Source of the DNA: Cupriavidus nantongensis
GTDB lineage: Bacteria; Pseudomonadota; Gammaproteobacteria; Burkholderiales; Burkholderiaceae
Reading direction: 5' to 3'
Assembly (NCBI RefSeq): GCF_001598055.1
Contig: NZ_CP014844.1
Span: forward strand, 2,472,967-2,536,966
DNA length: 64,000 bases
Positions 8,050-16,517 of the stretch are shown here, piece after piece. A program made the position numbers and the translations under genes. Below the pieces are notes generated by a model. The model was not told the DNA's origin. It saw only the letters and a program-made list of their open reading frames with translations, and did not search any database. Each line of letters begins with the position of its first letter. Position 1 is the stretch's first letter.

Positions 8050-8166
8050 GTCGTTGAGTCACAATATTTTCCTGCTATATAAGCTCGCCGTTTCCATGAA
8101 AGACAAGGCTTTCCGAACATATTCTTGCGTCAAGGTCTTCTCATTCTGTAGTCGTTGAGACACAAT
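8050..8166. repeat. pair of 16-bp direct repeats in the promoter region of the Xre gene
   Basis: GTCGTTGAG(T/A)CACAAT occurs at 8050-8065 and at 8151-8166, 101 bases apart with a single mismatch. Both copies fall in the 330-base gap (8013-8342) between the divergent Xre and HAD genes, which otherwise holds no convincing gene. They may be binding sites for the Xre regulator. Confidence 0.6.
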
Positions 8167-8342
8167 GCCGCCTTTGCAGCGGCCCTTAACCAAGGGCTTC
8201 GCGCGGCGTCACACTGCTGCGCACACCGATCGCCGCCCCGCGCGCATAGCACCGAGAGGGCCTGCCGCCGAACGGCGGATCTGGGGCGGCAGGCACGAGC
8301 GGCTACGCATTGCCCTGCGTCAGCGCAACGACACGATGCACG

Positions 8343-8873
8343 ATGATTTTGTTTCTGGACTACGACGGTGTTCTGCACCCCGATGCGGCCTATCTGGTCA
8401 ATGGCCGGCCTCAATTGCGTGCGGCAGGCTCGCTGTTCATGTGGGCGCCGATTCTCGTGGAAGCTCTCGCCCCCTATCCCCAGGTCCAGATTGTTCTCTC
8501 CACGTCGTGGGTGCGCGTGCTCAAGAGCTTCAGCCGAACCCAAGCCTATCTGCCCGCTGCGTTGCAGGCGCGCGTGATCGGCGCTACTTGGCATTCGGCC
8601 ATGGCGCGACACCATGAGGGTGCGCACCGCATCGACGCGAGCTGGTTCAGCGAACTCACGCGGTATGCCCAGATCGCGCGATACGTTGCGCGATCTGGGC
8701 TGCGGGCCGAACATTGGCTGGCCATCGACGACGACAGCGAGGGCTGGCCCGTCGCGCTGCGCGACCACTTGGTCGAGACGGATGGGGCGCTGGGGCTTGC
8801 GAGCGCGTCGACACGGTGCGACCTGACCCAGCGACTGCAGGGGATGGCCGCAAGCACGCTCAGCGGGAAGTGA
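8343..8873 (+). CDS. HAD-domain protein
   Basis: A 176-residue protein from ATG 8343 (MILFLDYDGVLHPDA). DYDGVL is the HAD motif I (DxDxV) with the nucleophilic aspartate; STSW is consistent with motif II; AIDDDSEGW near residue 130 supplies the acidic motif IV residues. This type of short HAD protein is widespread in mobile islands of Proteobacteria, and its substrate is unknown. It lies only 5 bases upstream of the next gene, suggesting cotranscription with the two island-specific genes that follow. Confidence 0.8.
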   Translation: MILFLDYDGVLHPDAAYLVNGRPQLRAAGSLFMWAPILVEALAPYPQVQIVLSTSWVRVLKSFSRTQAYLPAALQARVIGATWHSAMARHHEGAHRIDASWFSELTRYAQIARYVARSGLRAEHWLAIDDDSEGWPVALRDHLVETDGALGLASASTRCDLTQRLQGMAASTLSGK

Positions 8874-8878
8874 ACACC

Positions 8879-9202
8879 ATGCTACGCGTGACCGTGGAAC
8901 TCATTCCAGACGGACAGGAAGACTGCCGCCGAACACTTGGGCAGCTTGAGATCGAGAACATCGCGGGCGATTCGCTGGTGACCGGTGCCTACCGAATCGT
9001 CATGGACGAGTTCGATGCGCGGGGCCCGGGGCCGCGCACAACGTTCCGGACCATCGCATCGCTAGACAATGTGGAACGGGACCTCGTTCGCCCAATGCAA
9101 TTGGTCGGCATGGCGCTTAGCGTCGTGGCACCGGTTAAGCGCACGATGCATCGTTCGGAGGACGTGCCGCAGGGCACCGTGCTATCGCGCGAGTCGATCT
9201 AA
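8879..9202 (+). CDS. conserved island protein, MLRV(x)IEL family (copy 1)
   Basis: A 107-residue protein of unknown function starting MLRVTVELIPDGQED. It is clearly related to the protein at 24693-25010: both share MLRVxxEL(I/L)PDG, a TG.Y segment, then DV(E/D)R(D/E)L(V/I)RP(M/V)QLV and a VLAPVKRT-like end. I recognise no characterised domain; it looks like a small beta-rich protein. It sits 5 bases after the HAD gene and 29 bases before a gene whose C-terminus is also duplicated next to copy 2, so the two form a recurring pair. Confidence 0.75.
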   Translation: MLRVTVELIPDGQEDCRRTLGQLEIENIAGDSLVTGAYRIVMDEFDARGPGPRTTFRTIASLDNVERDLVRPMQLVGMALSVVAPVKRTMHRSEDVPQGTVLSRESI

Positions 9203-9231
9203 GACGGTTTCGAGTTGCTGGGAGGGGTACC

Positions 9232-9867
9232 ATGGCTGAAAAATTTGTATTCCGAGACCTGGCGTTTCGCGCGGGTGCACACCTATGGTCCAACCCCAAA
9301 CTGCGCGGCACCCCGGCGGAAATCCCTATCATCCTCGCGCGTCCGACCCTGTTTGATGTGGTCCAACTCGCCCAACGCTACCCGCTGGAAACGTTGTACC
9401 GGGCGAATCGCCGGCTCCGGGCGACCCGGGAGATTTCCGAGCGCCAGTTTCTTCGCACGCAGGAGATTCTGCGCAACATCCAACGCGCAAAGAATGATGG
9501 TGCGCTCAGTTGCGAAGATTGCGTGACGGCGGTGACCGTAGGTTACGAAGATCCTCCGAGGGAGGAACGAACGTCGACACCAGCGCAACGACACTGCGCA
9601 TTGGCGAATTGGTTGCCGGGCGGACTGCAAACCATCAAATCTGAACCCGAAGAATACATCCGCCTTGACGACGTGCCGTCGGAGTTCACGGTGCCTCTCC
9701 GTCGATGGCTACGGTGGCAACTCGATTGCGCGCCGGGCCAGTCGTCGGGGTGGCTGATCGATACGCCTGACGGCCAGGGTCTCTCACACGGCGGATGGTG
9801 CGCTTTCCTGTCCTGGCTAACCGACGCCTTGCTTTGTCGATTAGATCAAATCGAAGTTGGTATGTGA
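9232..9867 (+). CDS. conserved island protein with C-terminal WLPxGL...DVPxE domain (copy 1)
   Basis: A 211-residue protein of unknown function, preceded by GGGAGGGG. The N-terminal half is basic and helical (ALKFLRATREISERQF-type character). The last 85 residues (NWLPGGLQ...RLDDVPSEFTVPLRRWL...GGWCAFLSWLTDALLCRLD) align throughout with the 98-residue protein at 24293-24589. No enzyme motif is evident. A CxxC-like SCEDC occurs near residue 99. Its neighbour, the MLRV family gene, is likewise duplicated there, so these two families travel together. Confidence 0.7.
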   Translation: MAEKFVFRDLAFRAGAHLWSNPKLRGTPAEIPIILARPTLFDVVQLAQRYPLETLYRANRRLRATREISERQFLRTQEILRNIQRAKNDGALSCEDCVTAVTVGYEDPPREERTSTPAQRHCALANWLPGGLQTIKSEPEEYIRLDDVPSEFTVPLRRWLRWQLDCAPGQSSGWLIDTPDGQGLSHGGWCAFLSWLTDALLCRLDQIEVGM

Positions 9868-9914
9868 CGAGCATCGCTCCGCCGCCGCTTCGACAACTTT
9901 CATGTAGCCGTCCG

Positions 9915-10646
9915 ATGCAAAACTCTCTCGTTGTTCTTTCCCTTCCGGGCGCGTGGGTCTCCCGTGCCGAATTTCTATCCGCGCTAAGTTCTCAAGCGCC
10001 AAAGTATCGTCTTGTTGACGGCATGCTCACGGATTTGCACACGGGGGAGAGCGTCCTCATCGAGTTTCGGAAAGGACGTCGTAGGAATACCGTGCTGGAT
10101 TTTTGGTGTTTTGGTCTGCACTGGCACGACACCAGCGAGATGCGTGCAGTGAGGCAGCACGCGTCGTGCGTCATTATCAAGGGCGCGGGGGGCAGTTTGC
10201 ATCGGATGATGCATCTGATGGCTGCGGCAAGCGCTGTGGTTCAAGCTGGGGCGCTGGGTGTGCTCGTCGAGCACGTCGGCATTGCCCATACGCCGCAAAA
10301 ATGGCTGGACTTCGCGAGCGAGGGCGTCGATGGGATTCTTCGGGCGTTTGTCGTGACGGTCGATGGGGCCGGCAGCGGTGCCTATAGTTGCGGTATGCAT
10401 AATTTTGGGATGAAGGAAGTCAGTGCCCCGGCCGAAATCCCAAACTGTGCGAATGTTGTCGGAATCATTACCCGGCATTTGTTGGTGAAGGGCGCGAGCA
10501 TTGCCCGCGGACAAACTATCGCCATCGGCGGGAAGGCAGACCGGTATCAATTTTGGGATGTGCGATCTGCGGTGGCTCCCGATGGGGCCGTATTCGACCA
10601 CCAAATTGGCACGTGGAAGCTGCTGCGTGCCGAGGCCATCCATTAG
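9915..10646 (+). CDS. DUF4261-like protein
   Basis: A 243-residue protein starting at ATG 9915 (MQNSLVVLSLPGAWVSR). The C-terminal GMHNFGMKEVSAPAE segment and the preceding GILRAFVVTVDGAG match my recollection of DUF4261 proteins, which occur in conflict-system neighbourhoods but have no assigned activity. It follows the island gene pair on the same strand with a 47-base gap. No signal peptide or membrane helix is visible, so it is probably cytoplasmic. Confidence 0.55.
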   Translation: MQNSLVVLSLPGAWVSRAEFLSALSSQAPKYRLVDGMLTDLHTGESVLIEFRKGRRRNTVLDFWCFGLHWHDTSEMRAVRQHASCVIIKGAGGSLHRMMHLMAAASAVVQAGALGVLVEHVGIAHTPQKWLDFASEGVDGILRAFVVTVDGAGSGAYSCGMHNFGMKEVSAPAEIPNCANVVGIITRHLLVKGASIARGQTIAIGGKADRYQFWDVRSAVAPDGAVFDHQIGTWKLLRAEAIH

Positions 10647-10904
10647 AGTTCGAGGCAGCGCTGTGGACTGACGAGAACGGCCGTAGGAGGCGCCCTTCAC
10701 CGACGTCAAATGCCGCCGTCCCGTACGACACTCTTGGTCGCTCATCATTCATGCGCCGAGAGTCCAGTTCGTGACTGAAAGGCGGTGCAACTCCCAACAG
10801 TCCCGGAAATCGATGTGTTTTACCGCTTTGTAAGCAGGACGGAAAATCAGCGTTCATGAACACTGGGCCGGGCAGTTAAGCGCTTAGCGGTCTCCTCCCC
10901 GAAG

Positions 10905-11543
10905 TCATTGTCGGGTGCTGATTCCGGGAGCCCGGCGAACGAAATCGTGGTTCGCAATTTGATCAAACATGAATTTGGCCAAGTCTTCACGGGCGACCGT
11001 CAGCGAATGCTTGGCGTGACCATACAAGCCGACGTTGAGTTGCTCCGCGGCGTGGCGATTCTTCAATACAGCCGCTCGAACCATTGTCCAATCAAGCGAC
11101 GAGATACGGATCGCTCTTGCAAGTCCGATCATATCTTCGTAAGCACTTGGCATCGCGAACTTGATGATTGCGGCAGGCAGCCAGATCTTGAGGTCGAAAT
11201 CATCGCCAGGATCAGCGGCTGTCCCGGTCGAGACCGCGATGAACCGCTTCACCTGCTCGCGTTCCATCGCTGAGATGATTGCCCGGGTCGCCGTAGTGAT
11301 TGGCATACCTTTCGGGTGTGGCTGCCTGGCAGGGCCCAGCGCCGAAAGCACCGCATCTGATCCACGGATTGCGTCTCGCAACAAGTCAATATCGGTAAAC
11401 TCGCCTCGGACAATCTGCACATTGGCGTTCTCAAACTTACTGCTGGAACGTGCAAAGACGGTGAGTTCGAAGCCGCGCTGCAGGCCCTCGTTTACAAGGG
11501 ATGGCCCGGTTTTCCCGGTCGCTCCGAAAAGGGTAACTTTCAT
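10905..11543 (-). CDS. NAD(P)H-binding (NmrA-like) oxidoreductase
   Basis: A 212-residue atypical SDR. The N-terminus MKVTLFGATGKTGPSLV carries the GxxGxTG dinucleotide-binding signature, followed by the YDVTVFAR-like strand and RGEFTD turn. Such proteins act as flavin/quinone reductases or redox sensors. It is the last gene of a minus-strand set (DoxX-like, SDR, this gene) divergent from a HxlR regulator, an arrangement typical of redox- or electrophile-responsive clusters. The substrate is not predictable. Confidence 0.85.
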   Translation of the reverse strand: MKVTLFGATGKTGPSLVNEGLQRGFELTVFARSSSKFENANVQIVRGEFTDIDLLRDAIRGSDAVLSALGPARQPHPKGMPITTATRAIISAMEREQVKRFIAVSTGTAADPGDDFDLKIWLPAAIIKFAMPSAYEDMIGLARAIRISSLDWTMVRAAVLKNRHAAEQLNVGLYGHAKHSLTVAREDLAKFMFDQIANHDFVRRAPGISTRQ

Positions 11544-11641
11544 CTCTCTCTCAATTGCCGCTTCACAGCCTCAGGTGCTAGTGGCCCGATCAAATTTGAT
11601 AGCATTGCATACGTGTTCGAACCACGGACAGTTGCTCCGAG

Positions 11642-12373
11642 CTATCGAGCGCTGTCGATGATCGAGCCGCCGTCGGGGGTAAGGCTGTATCCGGTCAAAA
11701 ACTGGGCATCCTTACTCGCCAAGAACAGGACGACAGGCGCAATATCGTCTTCCGGCGAACCATAGCGGCCGAGCGGGTTGGTCGGCGGAGGGACGTTGGT
11801 TTCCGGACCCCATGTCTCGGCCACCGGCAGTACATTATTCACCGTGATCTTGTCGGGGCCCCACTCACGGGCAGCGGTGCGGGTGAGAGCGCGCACTGCC
11901 TCTTTGGCCATGTTGTACGGACCATATCCCACCAAGCCCAGGACACCAGCCATTGAGCCGAAGTTGATGACACGTCCTTCACCGCTCGCCTTGAGGTAGG
12001 GGTACGCCGCCTGCATCGTCCGCAGATACGCAATCGGTCCCATCTCGAAATTGCGCTGCAACTGTTCCGTCGACAGATCGGTAATGGAAGAGAACGGCGC
12101 GGATGAGTCGAAGGCATTGTTGACGAGGATGTCGATCCCGCCATAGGTAGCGACGACTTTATCCACCGCTGCCTTAATCTCGCCGGCATTGGCGATGTCG
12201 CAAAGCGCGCCGATTGCCGTTCCGCCATCAGCGCGAATGTCGGCAACGACCGCATCCACATTGGCCAGGGTGCGCGAAAGAACGGCCACTTTGGCGCCTT
12301 CTGCGGCAAACAGTTTTGCGATGCCGCGGCTGGCACCAGTGATGATCGCGACTTTTCCGTTGAGTCGAGCCAT
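11642..12373 (-). CDS. short-chain dehydrogenase/reductase with a shortened nucleotide-binding loop
   Basis: A 243-residue SDR. Strands and motifs are typical: NNAFD, VINFGSMAG for the Ser, and YNMAK as the YxxxK catalytic pair. The N-terminal motif reads TGASRGI directly followed by AKLFAAEGA; classical enzymes read TGxxxGIGRAIA here, so about four residues (the last glycine and the start of the helix) appear deleted in frame. This should weaken cofactor binding. It is 12 bases from the DoxX-like gene and probably cotranscribed. It may be inactive. Confidence 0.85.
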   Translation of the reverse strand: MARLNGKVAIITGASRGIAKLFAAEGAKVAVLSRTLANVDAVVADIRADGGTAIGALCDIANAGEIKAAVDKVVATYGGIDILVNNAFDSSAPFSSITDLSTEQLQRNFEMGPIAYLRTMQAAYPYLKASGEGRVINFGSMAGVLGLVGYGPYNMAKEAVRALTRTAAREWGPDKITVNNVLPVAETWGPETNVPPPTNPLGRYGSPEDDIAPVVLFLASKDAQFLTGYSLTPDGGSIIDSAR

Positions 12374-12385
12374 GGTTGATCTCCG

Positions 12386-12790
12386 TTAGTTGAGGGATGT
12401 TTGGCGCTCCGCAAATGGAGCGTAGGGGGACGGGGTCTCGCGAGCGATGTTCTGTGTTGCGAACGACGAAACGAGCAGCACAACGCCGACTACCGCAGGC
12501 AGCGCACCTCTCAGTTCACGGACGCCAAGGTGAGCCAAACCAGACAGCAGCAGGTGATAAAACATGCCGGCGTAGGCCAGGTCGCTTAGCGGCGCGCTGA
12601 CGCGCGCCAAAATGGCGGCCACGCCCAGGAGCTTTACCGCAGTGAGAAACGGTACGAGATAGCCGGGATAGCCAAGGTCTGTAAGTGCCTGGACAACCCA
12701 AGCCCGTTTGGCTAAATACATCGTCGCGGAAGCGAGATAGAGCAAGGAGAGCAGCGCCGTGCTGATCCAGTACACGTAACTTTGAGTCAT
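12386..12790 (-). CDS. DoxX-like small membrane protein
   Basis: A 134-residue protein with four hydrophobic helices. The segments YLASATMYLAKRAWVVQALTDLGYP and FLTAVKLLGVAAILARV fit the DoxX_2/DoxX-like family. These membrane proteins often pair with reductases and SDRs. It is the first gene of the minus-strand cluster and divergent from the HxlR gene at 12875 with an 84-base shared promoter region. Confidence 0.8.
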   Translation of the reverse strand: MTQSYVYWISTALLSLLYLASATMYLAKRAWVVQALTDLGYPGYLVPFLTAVKLLGVAAILARVSAPLSDLAYAGMFYHLLLSGLAHLGVRELRGALPAVVGVVLLVSSFATQNIARETPSPYAPFAERQTSLN

Positions 12791-12874
12791 GAGGTTTCCT
12801 AAAGCTGGGGGATTGCATCGACACGCAACAGAATGTCGTCTAAGCTAAAAGTCAGCAAGTAGGATGAAAAACTG

Positions 12875-13264
12875 GTGGTTAGTATGGAAAAGAAGACTAA
12901 TGGCGGCGATGAGATCAACATGCACGAGGAAATGCGCCGGGCATTTGCGCTACTGTCGGGAAAGTGGAAGCTGGAAATCATGTGGCTGCTCAACCAGCGG
13001 ATCTATCGCTTTGGGGAACTGCGCAAGGCCATACCGGGGATCACTCAGCACATGTTGACGGCACAGCTTCGTGAATTGGAGGCGGATGGCCTAATATCGC
13101 GCACGGTGTTTGCTGAGGTGCCGCCGCGCGTCGAGTACGAGATCACGGCAAAGGCGCGCGGCTTGGGGGCCACGATGGAGGCGCTGACAGCGTGGTGGAA
13201 TGAGTATGGGAGAAGTGTGCCGGCGAAGCCGACGTCGCGCGGGCGCAGGGCAAAGGGGAGTTAG
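12875..13264 (+). CDS. HxlR-family winged-helix regulator
   Basis: A 129-residue regulator. GKWKLEIMWLLNQRIYRFGELRKAIPGIT, then HMLTAQLRELEADGLISR and the wing VPPRVEYEITAKARGL, are hallmark HxlR features. GTG at 12875 lies about 10 bases after AGGATG and is my preferred start; ATG at 12884 is the alternative. It is divergent from the DoxX/SDR/NmrA-like cluster and probably represses it. No conserved N-terminal redox cysteine is present. Confidence 0.88.
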   Translation: MVSMEKKTNGGDEINMHEEMRRAFALLSGKWKLEIMWLLNQRIYRFGELRKAIPGITQHMLTAQLRELEADGLISRTVFAEVPPRVEYEITAKARGLGATMEALTAWWNEYGRSVPAKPTSRGRRAKGS

Positions 13265-13525
13265 CGCATCCGGCATGAGACTGCGTTTGCCCCGGCACCG
13301 GTTCGCATCACGCTCGCCAAGCGCAGGGGTGAGCATCGTCAACCCGCTAGTGAGGGAGAGTCTTAACGTGCCAGGAATTACACAAACTCCCGTCAACGGC
13401 GACCTGGAGTTCTCGTGCTTCGCATTGCGCGCCCCCATACGCCGGCACAACATGCAGTCAGAGGGCTATACCGCTGCTTGCCGTTGACCATCCCCAGCGA
13501 CGAGCGGCTCAGAGCCGCAGCGGGC

Positions 13526-14368
13526 TCAATGAAAGCCGTAATCGATCAGTTGCCTGCCCGCGACGAAGCGCCCATCGTTGGAGGGTGCGCCGAGAACCAC
13601 AGCGAAAACACGTCGCATCGCTTTGCCCTTGGCCACCGAGCGCTTTGCCGTGACCGCCAGGCAATAGCCTGCCTTGGCAGTATGGCCCGTCTTCAGGCCA
13701 TCGATAGTTGGATCGTCCAGCAGCCGATTCTTGTTGTGTCTGGTGAAGCTGCCATAGCTGAAATCCCGCTGAGCGGAGAAGGCCAGGTAGACCGGAAAAT
13801 CCTCCGTCAAGCGCACCGACAGGTGGGCAATGTCTCGGGCAGTCGAGTAGTGGTTTGGCGTGGTAATGCCGGAAGGGGTGGCGAAGTGACTGGCACTCAG
13901 CCCTAGACGATTGGCGTAATCGTTCATTTTCCCTAGAAATGCGTCCTCCGACCCGGCGACCGTACGGGCCAGGACCATTGCCGCATCGTTTGCTGAGACA
14001 ACAATGAGACCCGTCAGTAGGTCCTGAATGCTGATGATCTGGCCGGCCTGGAGGCGCATGGTTGCCTCGTCGCCGCCCACATGAGCAAGGTCGCTGGCCT
14101 CCACACGCACCAACTGTTCCCACTTGATCGTGCTCGCCTTCAGGGCGTCAAGCACGACGTAGGCTGTCATCATTTTAGTTAGCGACGCGGGCTGTAGACG
14201 CTCGTCAGCATTCTTCTCGAGCATGACGCGATGCGAGCCGCTGTCGAGCAAAATGTAAGAGCGTGCTGCAATCTGTGGAGCCTGCGCGGCCGTTGCGGGG
14301 AGGGGGAGGGCGCCGAAAGCAAATGCCGAGGCGGCAAGAAAACGAGTGAAGCGCAAAAAAGGCATCAA
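13526..14368 (-). CDS. D-alanyl-D-alanine carboxypeptidase/endopeptidase (PBP7/8-like, DacA family)
   Basis: A 280-residue serine peptidase of peptidoglycan. The signal peptide is about residues 1-28 (AFAFGALPLPATAA). All three penicillin-binding motifs are present: SLTK (Ser62, Lys65), SAN (125-127) and KTG (226-228). There is no C-terminal membrane-anchoring domain, so it is closer to PbpG-type endopeptidases acting in the periplasm. An 80-base decayed fragment of a related gene lies at 20672-20749. Confidence 0.88.
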   Translation of the reverse strand: MMPFLRFTRFLAASAFAFGALPLPATAAQAPQIAARSYILLDSGSHRVMLEKNADERLQPASLTKMMTAYVVLDALKASTIKWEQLVRVEASDLAHVGGDEATMRLQAGQIISIQDLLTGLIVVSANDAAMVLARTVAGSEDAFLGKMNDYANRLGLSASHFATPSGITTPNHYSTARDIAHLSVRLTEDFPVYLAFSAQRDFSYGSFTRHNKNRLLDDPTIDGLKTGHTAKAGYCLAVTAKRSVAKGKAMRRVFAVVLGAPSNDGRFVAGRQLIDYGFH

Positions 14369-14428
14369 TGAACTGTCGTGCGTGGGCCGAGGCGTGAGGC
14401 CGCCTCGAGGAGAGCATTGTGTAGGTGA

Positions 14429-15083
14429 CTACGCCTGGGCGGAGGACGCTAGCTGGACGCACCGTTTTGCAAGGACATCAGTTGGGTCCACTAGTGCGAC
14501 GCTCGCGCTTCCGACCGGGAAGCTGTCGGTCTGCGAGAAAACGAGCGGGAGTTCGGTGCAGCCGAGGATCTGGACTTGCGCACCCTTATTTTGGAGGTGC
14601 TCGATGGCTGCCCGAAGCGACGCTGCACAGTGCCCCTGCGTGTAGCCAGCCTTCACGCCTGTCGGGCCATAGATTGCCTCCATCACCATCGCCTGGAAGT
14701 CGGGCGACGGTGTGATCAGTTCTAGCTGCCCTGCGGCAGCATCGTGATATACCCGACTCTCCACCGTGCCCGACGTCGCAAGAAGTCCAACTTTCGTTCC
14801 CTTTCCATACTTGCCGACGATGTGTCCGATGGTTTCCGTCAGCATGTTGACGATCGGAATCGAGAGATGCGGCTGAATCCGCTCAACATACGCATGGGCG
14901 GTATTGCAGGGGATCGCAATGGCGTTTGCCCCCTCAGATTCCAGACGTTTGCAGGTTGCGTAGAGTGCAACTGTCGGGTCCGCTTCGTGGCGCAGCAGAT
15001 TTGCCGTGCGATCCGGGATTTGCGGATTCTGCTCCACGACCATCTTAATGTGATCCTGGTCCTTGGACGCGAGATTGGGTCGC
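14429..15083 (-). pseudogene. aspartate/glutamate racemase family, 5'-truncated
   Basis: The frame carries [19 protein letters not shown], the catalytic cysteine of [10 protein letters not shown], and the second catalytic cysteine in LGCTELPLVF, all features of aspartate racemase-like enzymes that interconvert L- and D-amino acids. The family's N-terminal first strand and GGMGP loop (about 40 residues) are missing. They are replaced by the out-of-frame start of an aspartate ammonia-lyase gene (15087-15210). An internal GTG/ATG near 15043 could give a short product, but this would lack part of the fold. Confidence 0.75.
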
Positions 15084-15086
15084 CAG

Positions 15087-15210
15087 TGATCGGGAAGTTC
15101 TCCAGTGCCCTCAGCGTATGAATGCCGTAGTACGCGTCTGCCGGCACCTCGCGGTAGCCAAGCAAGTCATGCTCGCGCCGCGTTCCCTTGAAATCTTGTT
15201 GAATAGCCAT
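15087..15210 (-). pseudogene. aspartate ammonia-lyase (aspA), first about 38 codons
   Basis: ATG at 15210 begins [18 protein letters not shown], followed by [25 protein letters not shown], the highly conserved aspartase N-terminus. After GDPIS the match to AspA stops and racemase sequence begins in a different frame. A deletion between neighbouring aspA and racemase genes explains this. The divergent LysR gene at 15466 is the type often beside aspA. Confidence 0.8.
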
Positions 15211-15465
15211 CGCATTCCTCATCAGTGCGCCTTGTTTGCCAACCGGATTCTAGGAGCGCAATGGAATCCACTTTATGAGGATGTAAATTGAAACTATTCC
15301 ATACCAGAATAGTTTTGCTTGGAGCGCCACATAGCGCACTTTATGCTGTACTTTGATGATCAGGATTCGCTTATTTCTTGCGTTTTCGGTCCATACATGG
15401 GGTTTACGTGGGCGTTCGGCTGCCCACTTGGGTACGTGTGACCCTCAGCGGCAAAGAGGTGCCAA

Positions 15466-16401
15466 ATGCAACTGAAGTGGATCGAAGATCTTTTGGCGAT
15501 CGAACAGACGCACAGCTTCTCCCGGGCCTCAGAGCTCCGATTTGTTACGCAATCAGCACTTTCTCGACGCGTAAAGTCGCTGGAAGATTGGGTTGGCGTC
15601 GAATTGGTAGACCGAGGCACCTACCCGGTCGAATTGACGCCTGCTGGCCGCAGGTTCTGCGAGCAAAGCAAAGAATCCGTCGGTGCCATTACGGAACTGC
15701 GTTCGGAACTGCGCCAGGAGGCAAAGATGCCAGGCCGTTCCATCCAGATCGCCGCCGGCCATACGCTCTCGTTGACGTTCTTGCCAAGGTGGTTGAAGCA
15801 GTTCCACCAACAAACCGGTGATTTCAATGCGCGAGTCGTCGCAGCGAACGTTCACGATGCCGTCGTCGCATTGGCTGAAGGCAGTTGCGACTTGATGATC
15901 GGCTATCACCATCCACTCGTGCCGATCCTGCTCGACCGCGACAAGTTCGCCGGCATCACGTTAGGCCATGAGGATTTCATCCCTGTATCTGCGCCAGACG
16001 ACCGCGGCAAACCGATCTTTTCGCTGCCGGGCACGACCGACGCTCCGCTCCCGTACCTCGCGTACACGGCCACGACATTCATGGGACGCGTTGTCGATAT
16101 GATCTTGAACAGCGCCGACGCACCGTACCATCTGCGTAGCTGCTACGAGGCGGACATGGCGATGTTGCTGATGAAGATGGTGGTCGAGCGATACGGCGTT
16201 GCGTGGTTACCGGTAAGCGCGGTTGCGGAGGAGATCGCAGCGGGACGCCTCGTCCAGGCGGGCCACGACACCTGGACTGCTCAATTGGAAATCAGGTGCT
16301 ACCGGGCGATTGCCAACGCCAACCCTACGCTGCAAGACCTGTGGCAGTCATTGGACAATACTTCATCGTGTGAACACGTCGAAGATGATGCTCCAGTCTG
16401 A
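15466..16401 (+). CDS. LysR-family transcriptional regulator (HypT/YjiE-like)
   Basis: A 311-residue LysR protein. The N-terminal helix-turn-helix (FSRASELRFVTQSALSRRVK, then SLEDWVGVELVDR) and the substrate-binding domain (LPRWLKQFHQQ, LMIGYHHP, MVVERYGVAWLPVSAV) are intact. The FSRA...RFVTQSALSRR pattern resembles the HypT/YjiE subgroup. It is divergent from the aspA remnant, so its regulatory target has been damaged. Its effector is unknown. Confidence 0.87.
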   Translation: MQLKWIEDLLAIEQTHSFSRASELRFVTQSALSRRVKSLEDWVGVELVDRGTYPVELTPAGRRFCEQSKESVGAITELRSELRQEAKMPGRSIQIAAGHTLSLTFLPRWLKQFHQQTGDFNARVVAANVHDAVVALAEGSCDLMIGYHHPLVPILLDRDKFAGITLGHEDFIPVSAPDDRGKPIFSLPGTTDAPLPYLAYTATTFMGRVVDMILNSADAPYHLRSCYEADMAMLLMKMVVERYGVAWLPVSAVAEEIAAGRLVQAGHDTWTAQLEIRCYRAIANANPTLQDLWQSLDNTSSCEHVEDDAPV

Positions 16402-16517
16402 ACAAGCGGCGAAGGGAAGGGGAGTCGCTGGGACCTGTTGGCAGAATGCGGGGAAGCAATGACCGCGGAATGGTTGCAAGGGTCATCCGTCGACACAGAA
16501 CTAGAAAGGCCTACAGA

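Noticed and set aside
3938..10836. Repeated word ACCGCTTTnTAAGCA in two non-coding gaps (3938 and 10822)
   Set aside because: Only 15 bases with one mismatch and two copies; too little to call a repeat family.
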